Shown here: piece after piece, positions 19,930 to 28,700 of the stretch
Position numbering within the stretch: position 1 is the first letter of the stretch
Layout: each line of letters starts with the position of its first letter
Assembly: GCF_000614975.1 (NCBI RefSeq)
Contig: NZ_BALM01000005.1
Span: 124,001 to 188,000, forward strand
DNA: 64,000 bases
Direction of reading: 5' to 3'
Origin: Shewanella marina JCM 15074
GTDB taxonomy: Bacteria > Pseudomonadota > Gammaproteobacteria > Enterobacterales > Shewanellaceae
Notes under the pieces: generated by a model
Told to the model about the DNA's origin: nothing
The model's database searches: none
The model's input: the letters and a program-made list of their open reading frames with translations, nothing else
Translations under genes and position numbers: made by a program

Positions 19930-21225
19930 TTACTTATTAGCCGCTATTTTCTTTAAAACTTCTATAGTGTCAATTTCATCTGTTCCAGATAACAAATTAA
20001 TAGAACGACTCAATTCGTCAGAGATATAAGGTTTTATTACATTTAGAAACGTCCTTACGGCTGCAGCCTCTCCTGATTCCACTTGTGTATTAAATTTATT
20101 CCATGCTCTAAAAATATCAAAGTTCTCATTATTAGCTGTTAAATTTCTATCGATTGCATTTATAAGCAATAGACCACAACTATAATGTAACTTCGGGTTT
20201 AATTTAGCCGCTTCTGAGTAACTCGACTTATTTTCTAAACCATTAAAACAGCGTTTCTTTGCAATATTTACTTTCTTGACAAACAGGCTTTTGTTATTTC
20301 TAAGATCTGACGTAGCTATTCCTGCTAGATATTCAGCTACCCCCTCGTGCAGCCATGCTTCTGATTGACTTTCAATCTCACTCGCTTTTCTCTGATACAA
20401 ATGAGCAACTTCATGAGCAAAAAACCAGAAAACGGAATCACTGTTAAGCTGTTCAATTGATTTTTTACCGTACCAATGCATAAATATTTGTCCTGGTAGT
20501 GTGCCCCCCTGATTTCCATAACTACCATTAATCGTCTCGCTATATGATGCAAATAGAGCCGGCCTATAATTTAAGGCTCCCATTTTATTGGTAAAAAAGT
20601 TCATCAGCTTTGGCAGGTCATTTGAAATGTGTTTTTTTAGTTCTTTCGGCAATTTTGTATCAATTAGACTTACAAAGTGAGTGTCTTTGATAGGAATACC
20701 GTTACCAATATATACTTTTTGCCCACTATCTTTATCGATCCAGTTTGCTTCTCTCGAATAAACTTCCCCACCAACTATAATATTTTTGTCTTGTGCTTTT
20801 ACTTCAAAAGGCCATTTATTTAATTCAGGAACACATATATCAGCACAAGCAAAAAATCTTCCTGAATGAAACAAAAAACCATTATCTGAAAAAGGAGAAA
20901 AAGATGCATACTCTTTAGGTAAAGGAGTATAAGTTGAAGTAAGCCAGATTTTGACTTCAGTAAAACCCTTTCCATCAAGCTTAGTCACACTCTCTAAACC
21001 ATTATCTTCGTCATATTTAATCACGAATTCTGAGTTTTGGGGTTGCCATCGTTTAACTCTAGAGTTGTCTGGATTTCTTTTAAATGTCAGCTTTTTTATC
21101 GGTTCCACTGTACTATATGTAACACTCCAAGCTCCGCCTTTATGCTTTTCTAGCAGAGTTGTAACGTCCGCTCCCATTAACAAGGGAGAAAAGAATATAG
21201 GTATGAATAATACTATTTTGAACAC
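19930..21225 (-). CDS. secreted gluzincin-type metallopeptidase-like protein
   Basis: The 431-residue product has a signal peptide (MFKIVLFIPIFFSPLLMGA), so it is exported. The zinc motif HEVAH at residues 271-275 is followed 18 residues later by Glu294 in WLHEGVAEY. This is the HExxH-x18-E spacing of M1/M61-like gluzincins. The N-terminal 200 residues are a beta-rich region without a recognised family. It starts with GTG at 21225, supported by GAGGAG nine bases upstream. It is the only intact gene among the fragments of this accessory stretch. The substrate is unknown; a role as a stand-alone cassette-like cargo gene is an inference. Confidence 0.75.
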   Translation of the reverse strand: MFKIVLFIPIFFSPLLMGADVTTLLEKHKGGAWSVTYSTVEPIKKLTFKRNPDNSRVKRWQPQNSEFVIKYDEDNGLESVTKLDGKGFTEVKIWLTSTYTPLPKEYASFSPFSDNGFLFHSGRFFACADICVPELNKWPFEVKAQDKNIIVGGEVYSREANWIDKDSGQKVYIGNGIPIKDTHFVSLIDTKLPKELKKHISNDLPKLMNFFTNKMGALNYRPALFASYSETINGSYGNQGGTLPGQIFMHWYGKKSIEQLNSDSVFWFFAHEVAHLYQRKASEIESQSEAWLHEGVAEYLAGIATSDLRNNKSLFVKKVNIAKKRCFNGLENKSSYSEAAKLNPKLHYSCGLLLINAIDRNLTANNENFDIFRAWNKFNTQVESGEAAAVRTFLNVIKPYISDELSRSINLLSGTDEIDTIEVLKKIAANK

Positions 21226-21248
21226 TGAAATTTACTCCTCAAGGGGCG

Positions 21249-21294
21249 GCTAACGCTCGCAGCAAACGGCACAAAATAGTTGGCTAAAATTAGC
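21249..21294 (-). repeat. attC-like cassette end, copy 2
   Basis: On the plus strand it reads GCTAACGCTCGCAGCAAACG, then TGGCTAAAATTAGC (21281-21294). It shares the 14-base end and general layout with copy 1 at 17949-17992. On the minus strand it ends in GAGCGTTAGC just before the metallopeptidase start. Matching 5' arms were not found. Confidence 0.35.
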
Positions 21295-21416
21295 GACATG
21301 GTAAGCCCCTAGTTATCTATATGATTTTCAGACAACTTTAGAGAATAAAACTCAAGATCATCTTGCCAACTCTTTACCTCTATAATCAGTAATTCCAAAA
21401 CAATGGAGAGAAATTA

Positions 21417-21623
21417 TTATTGCTTTACCTCCGCTTTCGGAGTAAACCACTTTAGCGTCATATCAGAAAGCGATAAGAAAGCCATTTCGGGCACAGCCAT
21501 TTCTTCAGCAATTGATAGCATTAAGCTATCAATTAAGCCATTGTTTGTTATACAGACTCCAGCAGGATTACCTTTGAATGCTTCACTTGTAAATGAATCA
21601 ACCTGATAGATATCTAAGTCCAT
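21417..21623 (-). pseudogene. N-terminal fragment of a PhzF family isomerase
   Basis: The start of a PhzF/YddE protein is clear: MDLDIYQVDSFTSEAFKGNP, then the conserved EMAVPEMAFL and FTPKAEVK. The family continues with a CGHAT/CGHGT motif, but here the frame stops at residue 68 of about 260-300. A ribosome binding site (AGGA) precedes the ATG, so the 5' end is intact and the rest was lost by recombination. The bases after the stop hold a short open stretch (about 21412 down to 21316) reading LELLIIEVKSW...LEFYSLKL, which could be a glyoxalase-type fragment in another frame. Confidence 0.7.
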
Positions 21624-22314
21624 TTAGTTTTCCTAATTTAATAAAGTCATATAATAGTATATTAGGCTGAATTCCGAATTAGAACAGACTGCAAAGTTAA
21701 TTTTATAATAAAGAATCACCCTAAAAAGCTAATATTTCAATGCGTTATTAAATGTTTTACTTCACCTTCACTAACTCCCCTGATAGTGAAAGTCAGAATT
21801 TGCATATTTGTGATGTAGTGCGATTTAGCTGCTAAATATAGCTGTTTTTAAACAATCACTTAGTTGTTATTGACGCTAAATCACTTTTCTTCTTACCCCC
21901 AAATAAGGCTGAACATTCACAATCATTATTATGCCTGTTTATATGACAGTTCTTGTGAAAAGGCACTATGCCATCAATATATAAGCAAATTTTGCTTTGA
22001 CGACATACTGGTTGGTATATTTATCATACAAAATTGCTACTTTTACGGATAACTGTGTATTTATACAGTTATCCGTATTCCCCCTACAATAACTGATAAA
22101 CGTCAAATATGACCGTAAGATTAATTTTCATTATTAGTTCATTTTTTACGAATGTAACACATTAAACCGATGCTTTTTAAGCCATAATGTAACTAAAGTA
22201 AGCTGTTTCATCATTGGTTGTCATAAATAAAACAAATAATGGCTAACTTGATTGTATTACTTAAAGATAGAACGCTAATATTGGCTATAACATGACTGCA
22301 AAAAGAGAAATATA
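21624..22314. other. intergenic region with no credible gene
   Basis: About 690 AT-rich bases. A 62-codon frame at 21864-22052 has no family resemblance and is probably chance. The only structured element is the palindrome at 22044-22077. Confidence 0.55.
22044..22077. repeat. 13-bp perfect inverted repeat with LexA-box-like centre
   Basis: TACGGATAACTGT (22044-22056) and ACAGTTATCCGTA (22065-22077) flank the 8 bases GTATTTAT. The centre fits the SOS-box pattern CTGT-N8-ACAG, and the arms extend well beyond it. No T-run follows on either strand, so it is not a typical terminator. The nearest downstream gene is mscS, about 240 bases away. Confidence 0.55.
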
Positions 22315-23174
22315 ATGGATTACATAATGATGGCCGTTGATTTTTTAATGGTCCATAAATTTCTATTCACACTCCTTATAATTCTATTCATTACTATTAT
22401 TCGTCGTTTGGTATTGGCTAAAATTCGTGGCGAAGAACTGTTTTTAACTGAAGAACAGCGTAAATGGATGTCGCGTACCAAAAATGGTGCTTTTTCAATC
22501 ATTGTGCTGCTGATTTTTTTACTGTGGAAGTCTGAAATTAGCGAATTTGCACTATCGGTTACCGCTATCGCAATTGCTATTGTTGTAGCATCTAAAGAGA
22601 TTATTTTATGTGTCACTGGTTCTATTCAACGTGCGAGTTCTCGTTCATTTAGAATTGGTGATTGGATTGAAATAGGTAAGTTGTGCGGTGAAGTCATTGA
22701 TCACAACTTAATGGCGACGGTGATTCAAGAAATTGACTTACACCATGGTCAATACAACTACACGGGTAAAACAGCAACCCTACCTAACAGTATGTTTTTT
22801 ACCTATGCGGTCAAAAACCTTAATTTCATGAAACGCTATGTTTACCATGAGTTTTCTATTGTGGTTAAAGATTTTGTAAATATATACCAATGATACCGGG
22901 TATGATTACTAAGATTGACCACCATTGTGAGGACTTTATCGAAGTCGCGCGTCGTTATAATAGCGTGATAGAAAAACATGCAGGTGTCGATTTGCCCGGC
23001 TCAGAACCACATATTCATATTACCAGCAGCCCATATGGCGAGCAGATTATCCATTTTAGGTTATTCTGCCCTACTGATCGTGCCATTCATCTTGAACAAG
23101 ATATTCGTTGTGATTTTATGTATGAATATGAATCTCGGTTTGCTGAGTCTACAACTGAAGCTGATAAAACTTAA
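22315..23174 (+). pseudogene. MscS family mechanosensitive channel, frameshifted
   Basis: The N-terminal frame (22315-22893) has three membrane segments, including the pore-lining TM3 (SVTAIAIAIVVASKEI), and the start of the MscS beta domain (FRIGDWIEIG). The C-terminal frame (22890-23174) continues the domain (MITKIDHHCEDFIEVARRYN). Removing two bases from an ATATA tract at 22879-22886 joins them as DFVNIPMIPG and gives 285 residues, a normal size for small MscS homologues. Such channels release solutes under hypo-osmotic shock. As written, the product would lack about 95 residues of the cytoplasmic domain. A 299-residue unknown protein follows 11 bases later. Confidence 0.8.
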
Positions 23175-23185
23175 TTGGAATAAAT

Positions 23186-24085
23186 ATGGCATCACTTACT
23201 CATGCGTACAGTGTTGAATTTGAACAAATTATCGATGCTGAGCTTGCGTATGATCTGTATTGGACTGGTATTATTCGCAATAAATCTAGCTTTCAATGCC
23301 CATGTACTGAGTGCCAAGCTAAAGTCACTTGTATCAATCTTGATCAAATTAAACAGAATATGCGGCAAACGCCGCATTTTCGTAGTTATTGCCATAGTTC
23401 ACAATGCACTATTCAACATCAAACTGATAAATTGCTAAACGAGCAAACGATAACCACTGCGAGTTTCCATTTACAGCGTCCGTCACAGCAACTGCAGCCG
23501 AAACAATCATGTTCTGCCCCAAATAATAGTTTGCTGCTAAATAGTTCACCTAAGCATACATCAATTGAAAAACAAGCAAGCCACCCGCATTATTATTCGG
23601 TAAGATCGCTTGTGACCAACTTTATTAAATTTCGTCAACAACAAACGCTTGAAAATCATAAGATTAAGATTGAAACGCATGAAATATGTTATCAGGACCT
23701 TTTTAAAGGCATCTATAAACAACCATTGGATAAATTGCCAGAGCAAAACTGCATTTATTGGGGGCTAGCTTATGTTGACTATAACCCTCAAAAACAATTT
23801 TATAGAATTACATTTATTCAAACTTTAACTCATAATGAGCAAATGATTAGACCAAGTTTGTTTATATCTGAACGTGAGATCGAGCGCTATCCAGTAAAAA
23901 AGCTGCTACTTTCAAGGTTAACCAATATTACTGAGCAAAAAGATAAACGTGCTTTTATTTTTGTGTACGGTAAACCCACGTTACATGAGGATAGGTTTAT
24001 TAACTTCAAAGTGAGTAATCTTGACCATTTAGAGATTAGAACTTTAGAATTGTTTGACCAGTTAAAACGAACAGTCAAGTCGTAA
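23186..24085 (+). CDS. uncharacterised protein with a cysteine/histidine cluster near the N-terminus
   Basis: The 299-residue product is not recognised. Residues 36-74 hold Cys38, Cys40, Cys43, Cys49, His64-Phe65, Cys69-His70 and Cys74. This C-C...HF...C pattern resembles the zinc ribbon at the start of CoiA-like proteins, but no nuclease motif is seen later. Residues 80-130 are polar and low-complexity. The rest (about 135-299) looks like a folded alpha/beta region. A GGAA ribosome site lies before the ATG. It is 11 bases after mscS on the same strand, so the two may be co-transcribed. Confidence 0.7.
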   Translation: MASLTHAYSVEFEQIIDAELAYDLYWTGIIRNKSSFQCPCTECQAKVTCINLDQIKQNMRQTPHFRSYCHSSQCTIQHQTDKLLNEQTITTASFHLQRPSQQLQPKQSCSAPNNSLLLNSSPKHTSIEKQASHPHYYSVRSLVTNFIKFRQQQTLENHKIKIETHEICYQDLFKGIYKQPLDKLPEQNCIYWGLAYVDYNPQKQFYRITFIQTLTHNEQMIRPSLFISEREIERYPVKKLLLSRLTNITEQKDKRAFIFVYGKPTLHEDRFINFKVSNLDHLEIRTLELFDQLKRTVKS

Positions 24086-24167
24086 CATTAATGGTAAATA
24101 ATTAAATTTTAAAAGTATGGTTAACTTTTAATGGTTGATTTTAAAGCGAAGCAATCTGATTTAAGCA

Positions 24168-24207
24168 AAGAGCTAAACCAAAGTAATTAACAATCGATTT
24201 AGCTCTT
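24168..24207. terminator. possible hairpin between convergent genes
   Basis: AAGAGCTAAA pairs with TTTAGCTCTT across a 20-base loop. It lies between the unknown 299-residue gene and the convergent dehydrogenase gene. The long loop and lack of a T-run make it weak. Confidence 0.35.
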
Positions 24208-24218
24208 AAATATAACAT

Positions 24219-25397
24219 TTAGTCGGTCAGATTATTCTGATAAATATTGTGCAATAAATGATTTGGAAAATCCGCAGGAGTTTCGCAGCAGCATTGTTCC
24301 ATCACCTGTTGAAGTTGTTTCTTCAACATATTAATGGTGTGATATCCACCTTTATGCCCTAGTGCTCCGACACCATACATAAAAGTACGCCCCATAAAAG
24401 TAAAATCAACACCAACGGATAAAGTTCGAGCGATATCTGGACCATTACGAATACCGCTGTCCATCATAATAGTAAGCTTATCTCTATTTTTAGCAATAAT
24501 ATCAGGTGCAACGCTAATTGTTGATGGACCTGCATCTAACTGTCGTCCTCCGTGGTTAGAGATAATAATCCCCTCTAAACCTAGCTCAACAGCTTTGTCA
24601 CTATCCTCGACAGTCGAAAGCCCTTTCATTACTAAGTTGCCATCCCACTTATCTCTAAGGCGTTGTACTTTTTCTACACTTAGACGACCATTAAATGTTT
24701 TATCCATAAATAGTGCTAGATGGTGCATATTCATACTACCTGGCATGTATTTAGTGAGAGTTTCGAATTGTGGCTTGCCTTTAATCAGTGTTGCTAATGC
24801 CCATTCAGGTGATTTGAAAATCTCATAGATATTATCCATGGTCATTTTAGGTGGCATGGCTAAACCATTTTTAATCTCTTTAGGGCGATAAGCAAATGTT
24901 GGCACATCAGATAAAAGCACCAATGTTTTTATGCCAGCAGCTTTACAGCGCTTTAAAATATCATCTGTAACCTTATCGTCTGCTGGATGATAAAGCTGAA
25001 ACCAAGCTTTACCTTCAGTTATTTCAGCAATTTTTTCAATTGGAGAAGTAGACACAGTACTTAAAATAAAAGGTACATTATGATCAAAAGCTGCTTTGGC
25101 TAAAATCTCAGGAGATCCTGGCCAAATAAGCCCTTGTAAACCGACAGGACTAATACCAAATGGAGCATCATAAGTTTCACCAAATAAGGTGGTCTTCATT
25201 GAGATATTTTGATATTCACGTAGATAATATGGCAGTAATTCAAGCTGTCTAATATCATCAGTATTACGCTTTAAGCCTTCACCAGTATTACAACCACCAT
25301 CTACATATTCGAATGCAAATTTAGGTAGACGTTTTTTGGCTTTTAATCTTAAGGCATCAACGGATGGATAGTTTGTATTAAAGTAGTCAATCATCAT
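24219..25397 (-). CDS. FMN-dependent 2-hydroxyacid dehydrogenase/oxidase (LldD/glycolate oxidase family)
   Basis: The protein is a TIM-barrel flavoenzyme that oxidises an L-2-hydroxyacid such as lactate to the 2-oxoacid. Family landmarks are FEYVDGG near the N-terminus, PVGLQGLIWPGSPEI, and the active-site SNHGGRQLD with catalytic His at about residue 282, followed by DSGIRNGPDI and GRTFMYG. The length of about 392 is normal for LldD-like enzymes. The frame can open with GTG at 25406, but the adjacent ATGs at 25397 and 25394, behind a GAGAAGA, are more likely starts. The exact substrate cannot be read from sequence. No lldP permease or regulator is adjacent. Confidence 0.87.
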   Translation of the reverse strand: MMIDYFNTNYPSVDALRLKAKKRLPKFAFEYVDGGCNTGEGLKRNTDDIRQLELLPYYLREYQNISMKTTLFGETYDAPFGISPVGLQGLIWPGSPEILAKAAFDHNVPFILSTVSTSPIEKIAEITEGKAWFQLYHPADDKVTDDILKRCKAAGIKTLVLLSDVPTFAYRPKEIKNGLAMPPKMTMDNIYEIFKSPEWALATLIKGKPQFETLTKYMPGSMNMHHLALFMDKTFNGRLSVEKVQRLRDKWDGNLVMKGLSTVEDSDKAVELGLEGIIISNHGGRQLDAGPSTISVAPDIIAKNRDKLTIMMDSGIRNGPDIARTLSVGVDFTFMGRTFMYGVGALGHKGGYHTINMLKKQLQQVMEQCCCETPADFPNHLLHNIYQNNLTD

Positions 25398-25406
25398 TCT
25401 TCTCAC

Positions 25407-25796
25407 TTCTAAGAATTAATCTACTCGTTAACATACTCCCATTAGATTAATTTAAATCGACCTTGATGATTAAACTTTGGTAACATTTGACGATTTTGAA
25501 CATAAAAAACACATTGCGCACAAAATATTATCAATATTTAAAATATATATTGTGTTTTCGATAATTTATTTGATTAAAAAACGAGCGTAAGAGGTGTGAC
25601 CGACATAATTAACTAGAATAATTTGATACAGATCAATGCGAGCATACCAAACCCTTACACCACACATCTGCCAACACGTCATGCTGTCACATTTTAAAAA
25701 CACAAACCGCTCTTATCAATAACCAAAATAAAGAGCATCTATACGACACTCTTTGTTTGTTAACATATCAAAAATAGACTGTATGTAGTAAACAAC
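25407..25796. other. intergenic region upstream of the hydroxyacid dehydrogenase
   Basis: About 390 AT-rich bases between the 3' end of the second giant gene and the dehydrogenase start. It contains an FNR-type box (25623-25636) and a weak hairpin (AAAGAG/CTCTTT, about 25730-25753) that could end the giant transcript. No coding frame is credible. Confidence 0.5.
25623..25636. promoter_or_regulatory. candidate FNR/CRP-family operator (TTGAT-N4-ATCAA)
   Basis: TTGATACAGATCAA is a perfect match to the 14-bp FNR consensus (FNR is called EtrA in Shewanella). It lies about 230 bases upstream of the 2-hydroxyacid dehydrogenase start, the only gene it could serve nearby. Confidence 0.55.
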
Positions 25797-28700
25797 TTAA
25801 TCAACTATCACTCTATAACTCACGCTACCTGTTGCGCCAGCTGCTACACTGCCACTGATTTGCCAGTTTATAGATCCCGCATAACCACTAGTATTTTCAC
25901 TTAAACTAGGTACTGTAACAGTACAACCATTAGCAGATGGTAGGCCACTACCGCAAATTACGGCATTAGAGAGTGTTGTAAACTCAGGAGTTGTATCGAA
26001 TATATTAACTTGTGTAATATTACCACTGCCGATATTAGCAAAATAAATCGTGTACTCTAAAACATCTCCAGGCTTTGCAAAGTTGCTAGTTCCCGCTACC
26101 CCAACTTGAGTAATATTCTTCACTGTTTTACTAAGTTGTAAATCACCTGCACCACTAAAGCTTGCACGCACGCCATCAGTATCAGAAACCAATTTAACGA
26201 CATTATGCCCCGTTGATGCACTGTCGGCATAAGTCATTTGCGCTTGTAACTGGTAACTAAAGTTTTGATTAATCGTCGCATCAGTCGGGACTGTTATTCG
26301 AGAAATAATACATAATTGGTTGTTGCTGTTACTATTCACTGCAATTCCAGCACTGGTGGCAACGTCACCACTATCAATAGCACCATTACAATTGTCATCA
26401 CTAAAGAGGTTAACCACCCAAGTTGAGTCATTTGCCGCATCTTGGATAATACTAAAATCAACAATTCCTGCCGTATTAACATTAAATTGATGTGCATACA
26501 GAACCTGACTTCCTGGTTCAACTTCAGAGAAGTTATCAGGTGCTAATTGCGGCGCGGTCACTTTGCCAAAGTTTAAGCCAGTTAACGTATCACCGGCTGC
26601 AGCATTGATTTGCATCTGATTGTCGGTCACTGATCCAATCGTTACTTGGGTATTTTGGCCATTATTAGACTCACTGATATCAATCCATTTCGCTTGTGGC
26701 GTCACCTGTAATAAAAGATCTTTGTTACTTAAGCTGACTGGAACCGTCAACTGATAAGCACCAGTTGCCTCGGTTACAACCTGCTCTATTTGATCTCCTT
26801 GACTAAATCCACCAGCAGCAATTGCATCGTTATATACAATCTTAACGTTAAATTTGGCGAGCCCTAATTCATCAACTTGAATTAAGCCATCATGAGCTAT
26901 GGCTCCAGTACCTTTACCGTTATCCTCAAATATTCTACCTTGTAATAAAATTTGGTTAATCAGTGTAAATATATAATCCTCAACCTCACCATCATTTGCG
27001 GCCCCGGTTGGAGTATTACAATCATTAACTTGGCTACAGAATCTAAAACGAGCAAAGGTGTCACCACTGAATCCTTGGGTTGCACTAGGATCAATAGTTA
27101 AATCCAGTTGAGTATTGGTATTATTAATACTTTGTTCATTAATAAAGTGCTCATCAGTTGGATGGAAACTGCCATCGCCATTAACGTCAATCCAAACATT
27201 TAAATAACCAATCGGTTGAGACAAGTTAATCGCAATTGCACTTTGGGTATTAACAATGACTTCCTCTGGTACTGATGCACCATCTTCATCATCAATACCT
27301 TGTAAATCATCCCCTTTTGCATCAGCACTAACACTTGCAGCCACTTCTGAATCCCACAAGATACCGAGAGTTAAATCTTGATCACCGTCTAGCGCAGGAT
27401 CATTATCAGCTCCTGTATCAGAGAAGCTATGATATGCCACACCATAATTGGCATTTATACCTGATGCCAAAATACCTGATATAGGCGCATCGGAATAATC
27501 TCGAGCGTAAAAACATCCTGCGGTATCACTATTTAGACGATTAGCGTCTGATCCTGTTAAATAATAATCAATTTCTTTGGTGGTTATATTAATTCGATAT
27601 ATGGCTGAGCGATCTAATACATCATAACTACCAGATTTGTTACTATCGTGATTACCATTATCGACAAAGGCATACAAACTAATACCATTGTCCATAACTA
27701 ATCCCCCGCTTATCGCATCACCTGTACCATCGACAGGTAGTAAACCAGTACCATAATCTAAATTAAAACTATCGACGTTTCCGGTATTGACACTAATTTG
27801 ACGTAAAATGCCATTTTCAATATCTAGATTATATAAAAGGCCATCATTGATATTAAATGCGACATCTCCACCTGCGAGGTAATCATTAATTGCAATCGAT
27901 TTATAACTCGAATTTTGCAGATCAATACGGATTAAATTCTTCAAATCCTCGGTCGCGGTATATAGCCACTTACCATCAACGGACACATCACCCATGGTCA
28001 GAGGACCAATATTTTTACCTTCAATAGACAAGGTCAATGCCTGCTGATCGAAAATAGTTAACACCCCATGAGTGCGGTGTTGAATTTGTTGTGGGCCTTC
28101 AGCACGAATAATACCTAAATCGATAAAACGAGAACCCGTTCTATCTGTAGCAAATAAATGCGTTTGCCCCGCAGCATTATTTTGATCAACAAAAGTACCG
28201 TAAATTAAACCATCTTCACGATTCATACCGATACTATTGATATAAAATAAACTCGAGATTCCATCTACCGTTAAATTAGAAACTATATTAGAGAATAACG
28301 CTGGATTTGATGCCGTGTCTAATTGTGCGTAATCAAAACCATTACTACTATTTTGCTCTGTTCCAAGCACAATATCACAAGTATTATCAGGACTAAGATC
28401 AGACACTATAACGCGATAGTCATCAACTTCACCGTTGGCGACCAAACCAGTAGGTACATTACAAGTAGTATCTGTACATAATCGGATTCTGGCATAGGTC
28501 ACACCAATAAGGGCATTGGCTGGCACTGCAATATTCGTAAAGTTATTTACCCCAATTGATGCAGATGTTTGATTGATGATTCGCTCAGAGGTTTCCCATA
28601 CTCCATTTTGGTTCCAATCAATCCAGCCATAAATATGAGCTCCACTTGATAAGCGGCTAGCATCTTCCATCACTTCAACACTGATATTAAAGTTTGCACT

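Noticed and set aside
21864..22052. 62-codon plus-strand frame
   Set aside because: No ribosome site, no recognisable motif, and composition like the surrounding AT-rich DNA.
22044..22077. Palindrome as an intrinsic terminator
   Set aside because: No T-run on either strand and no gene ending nearby.
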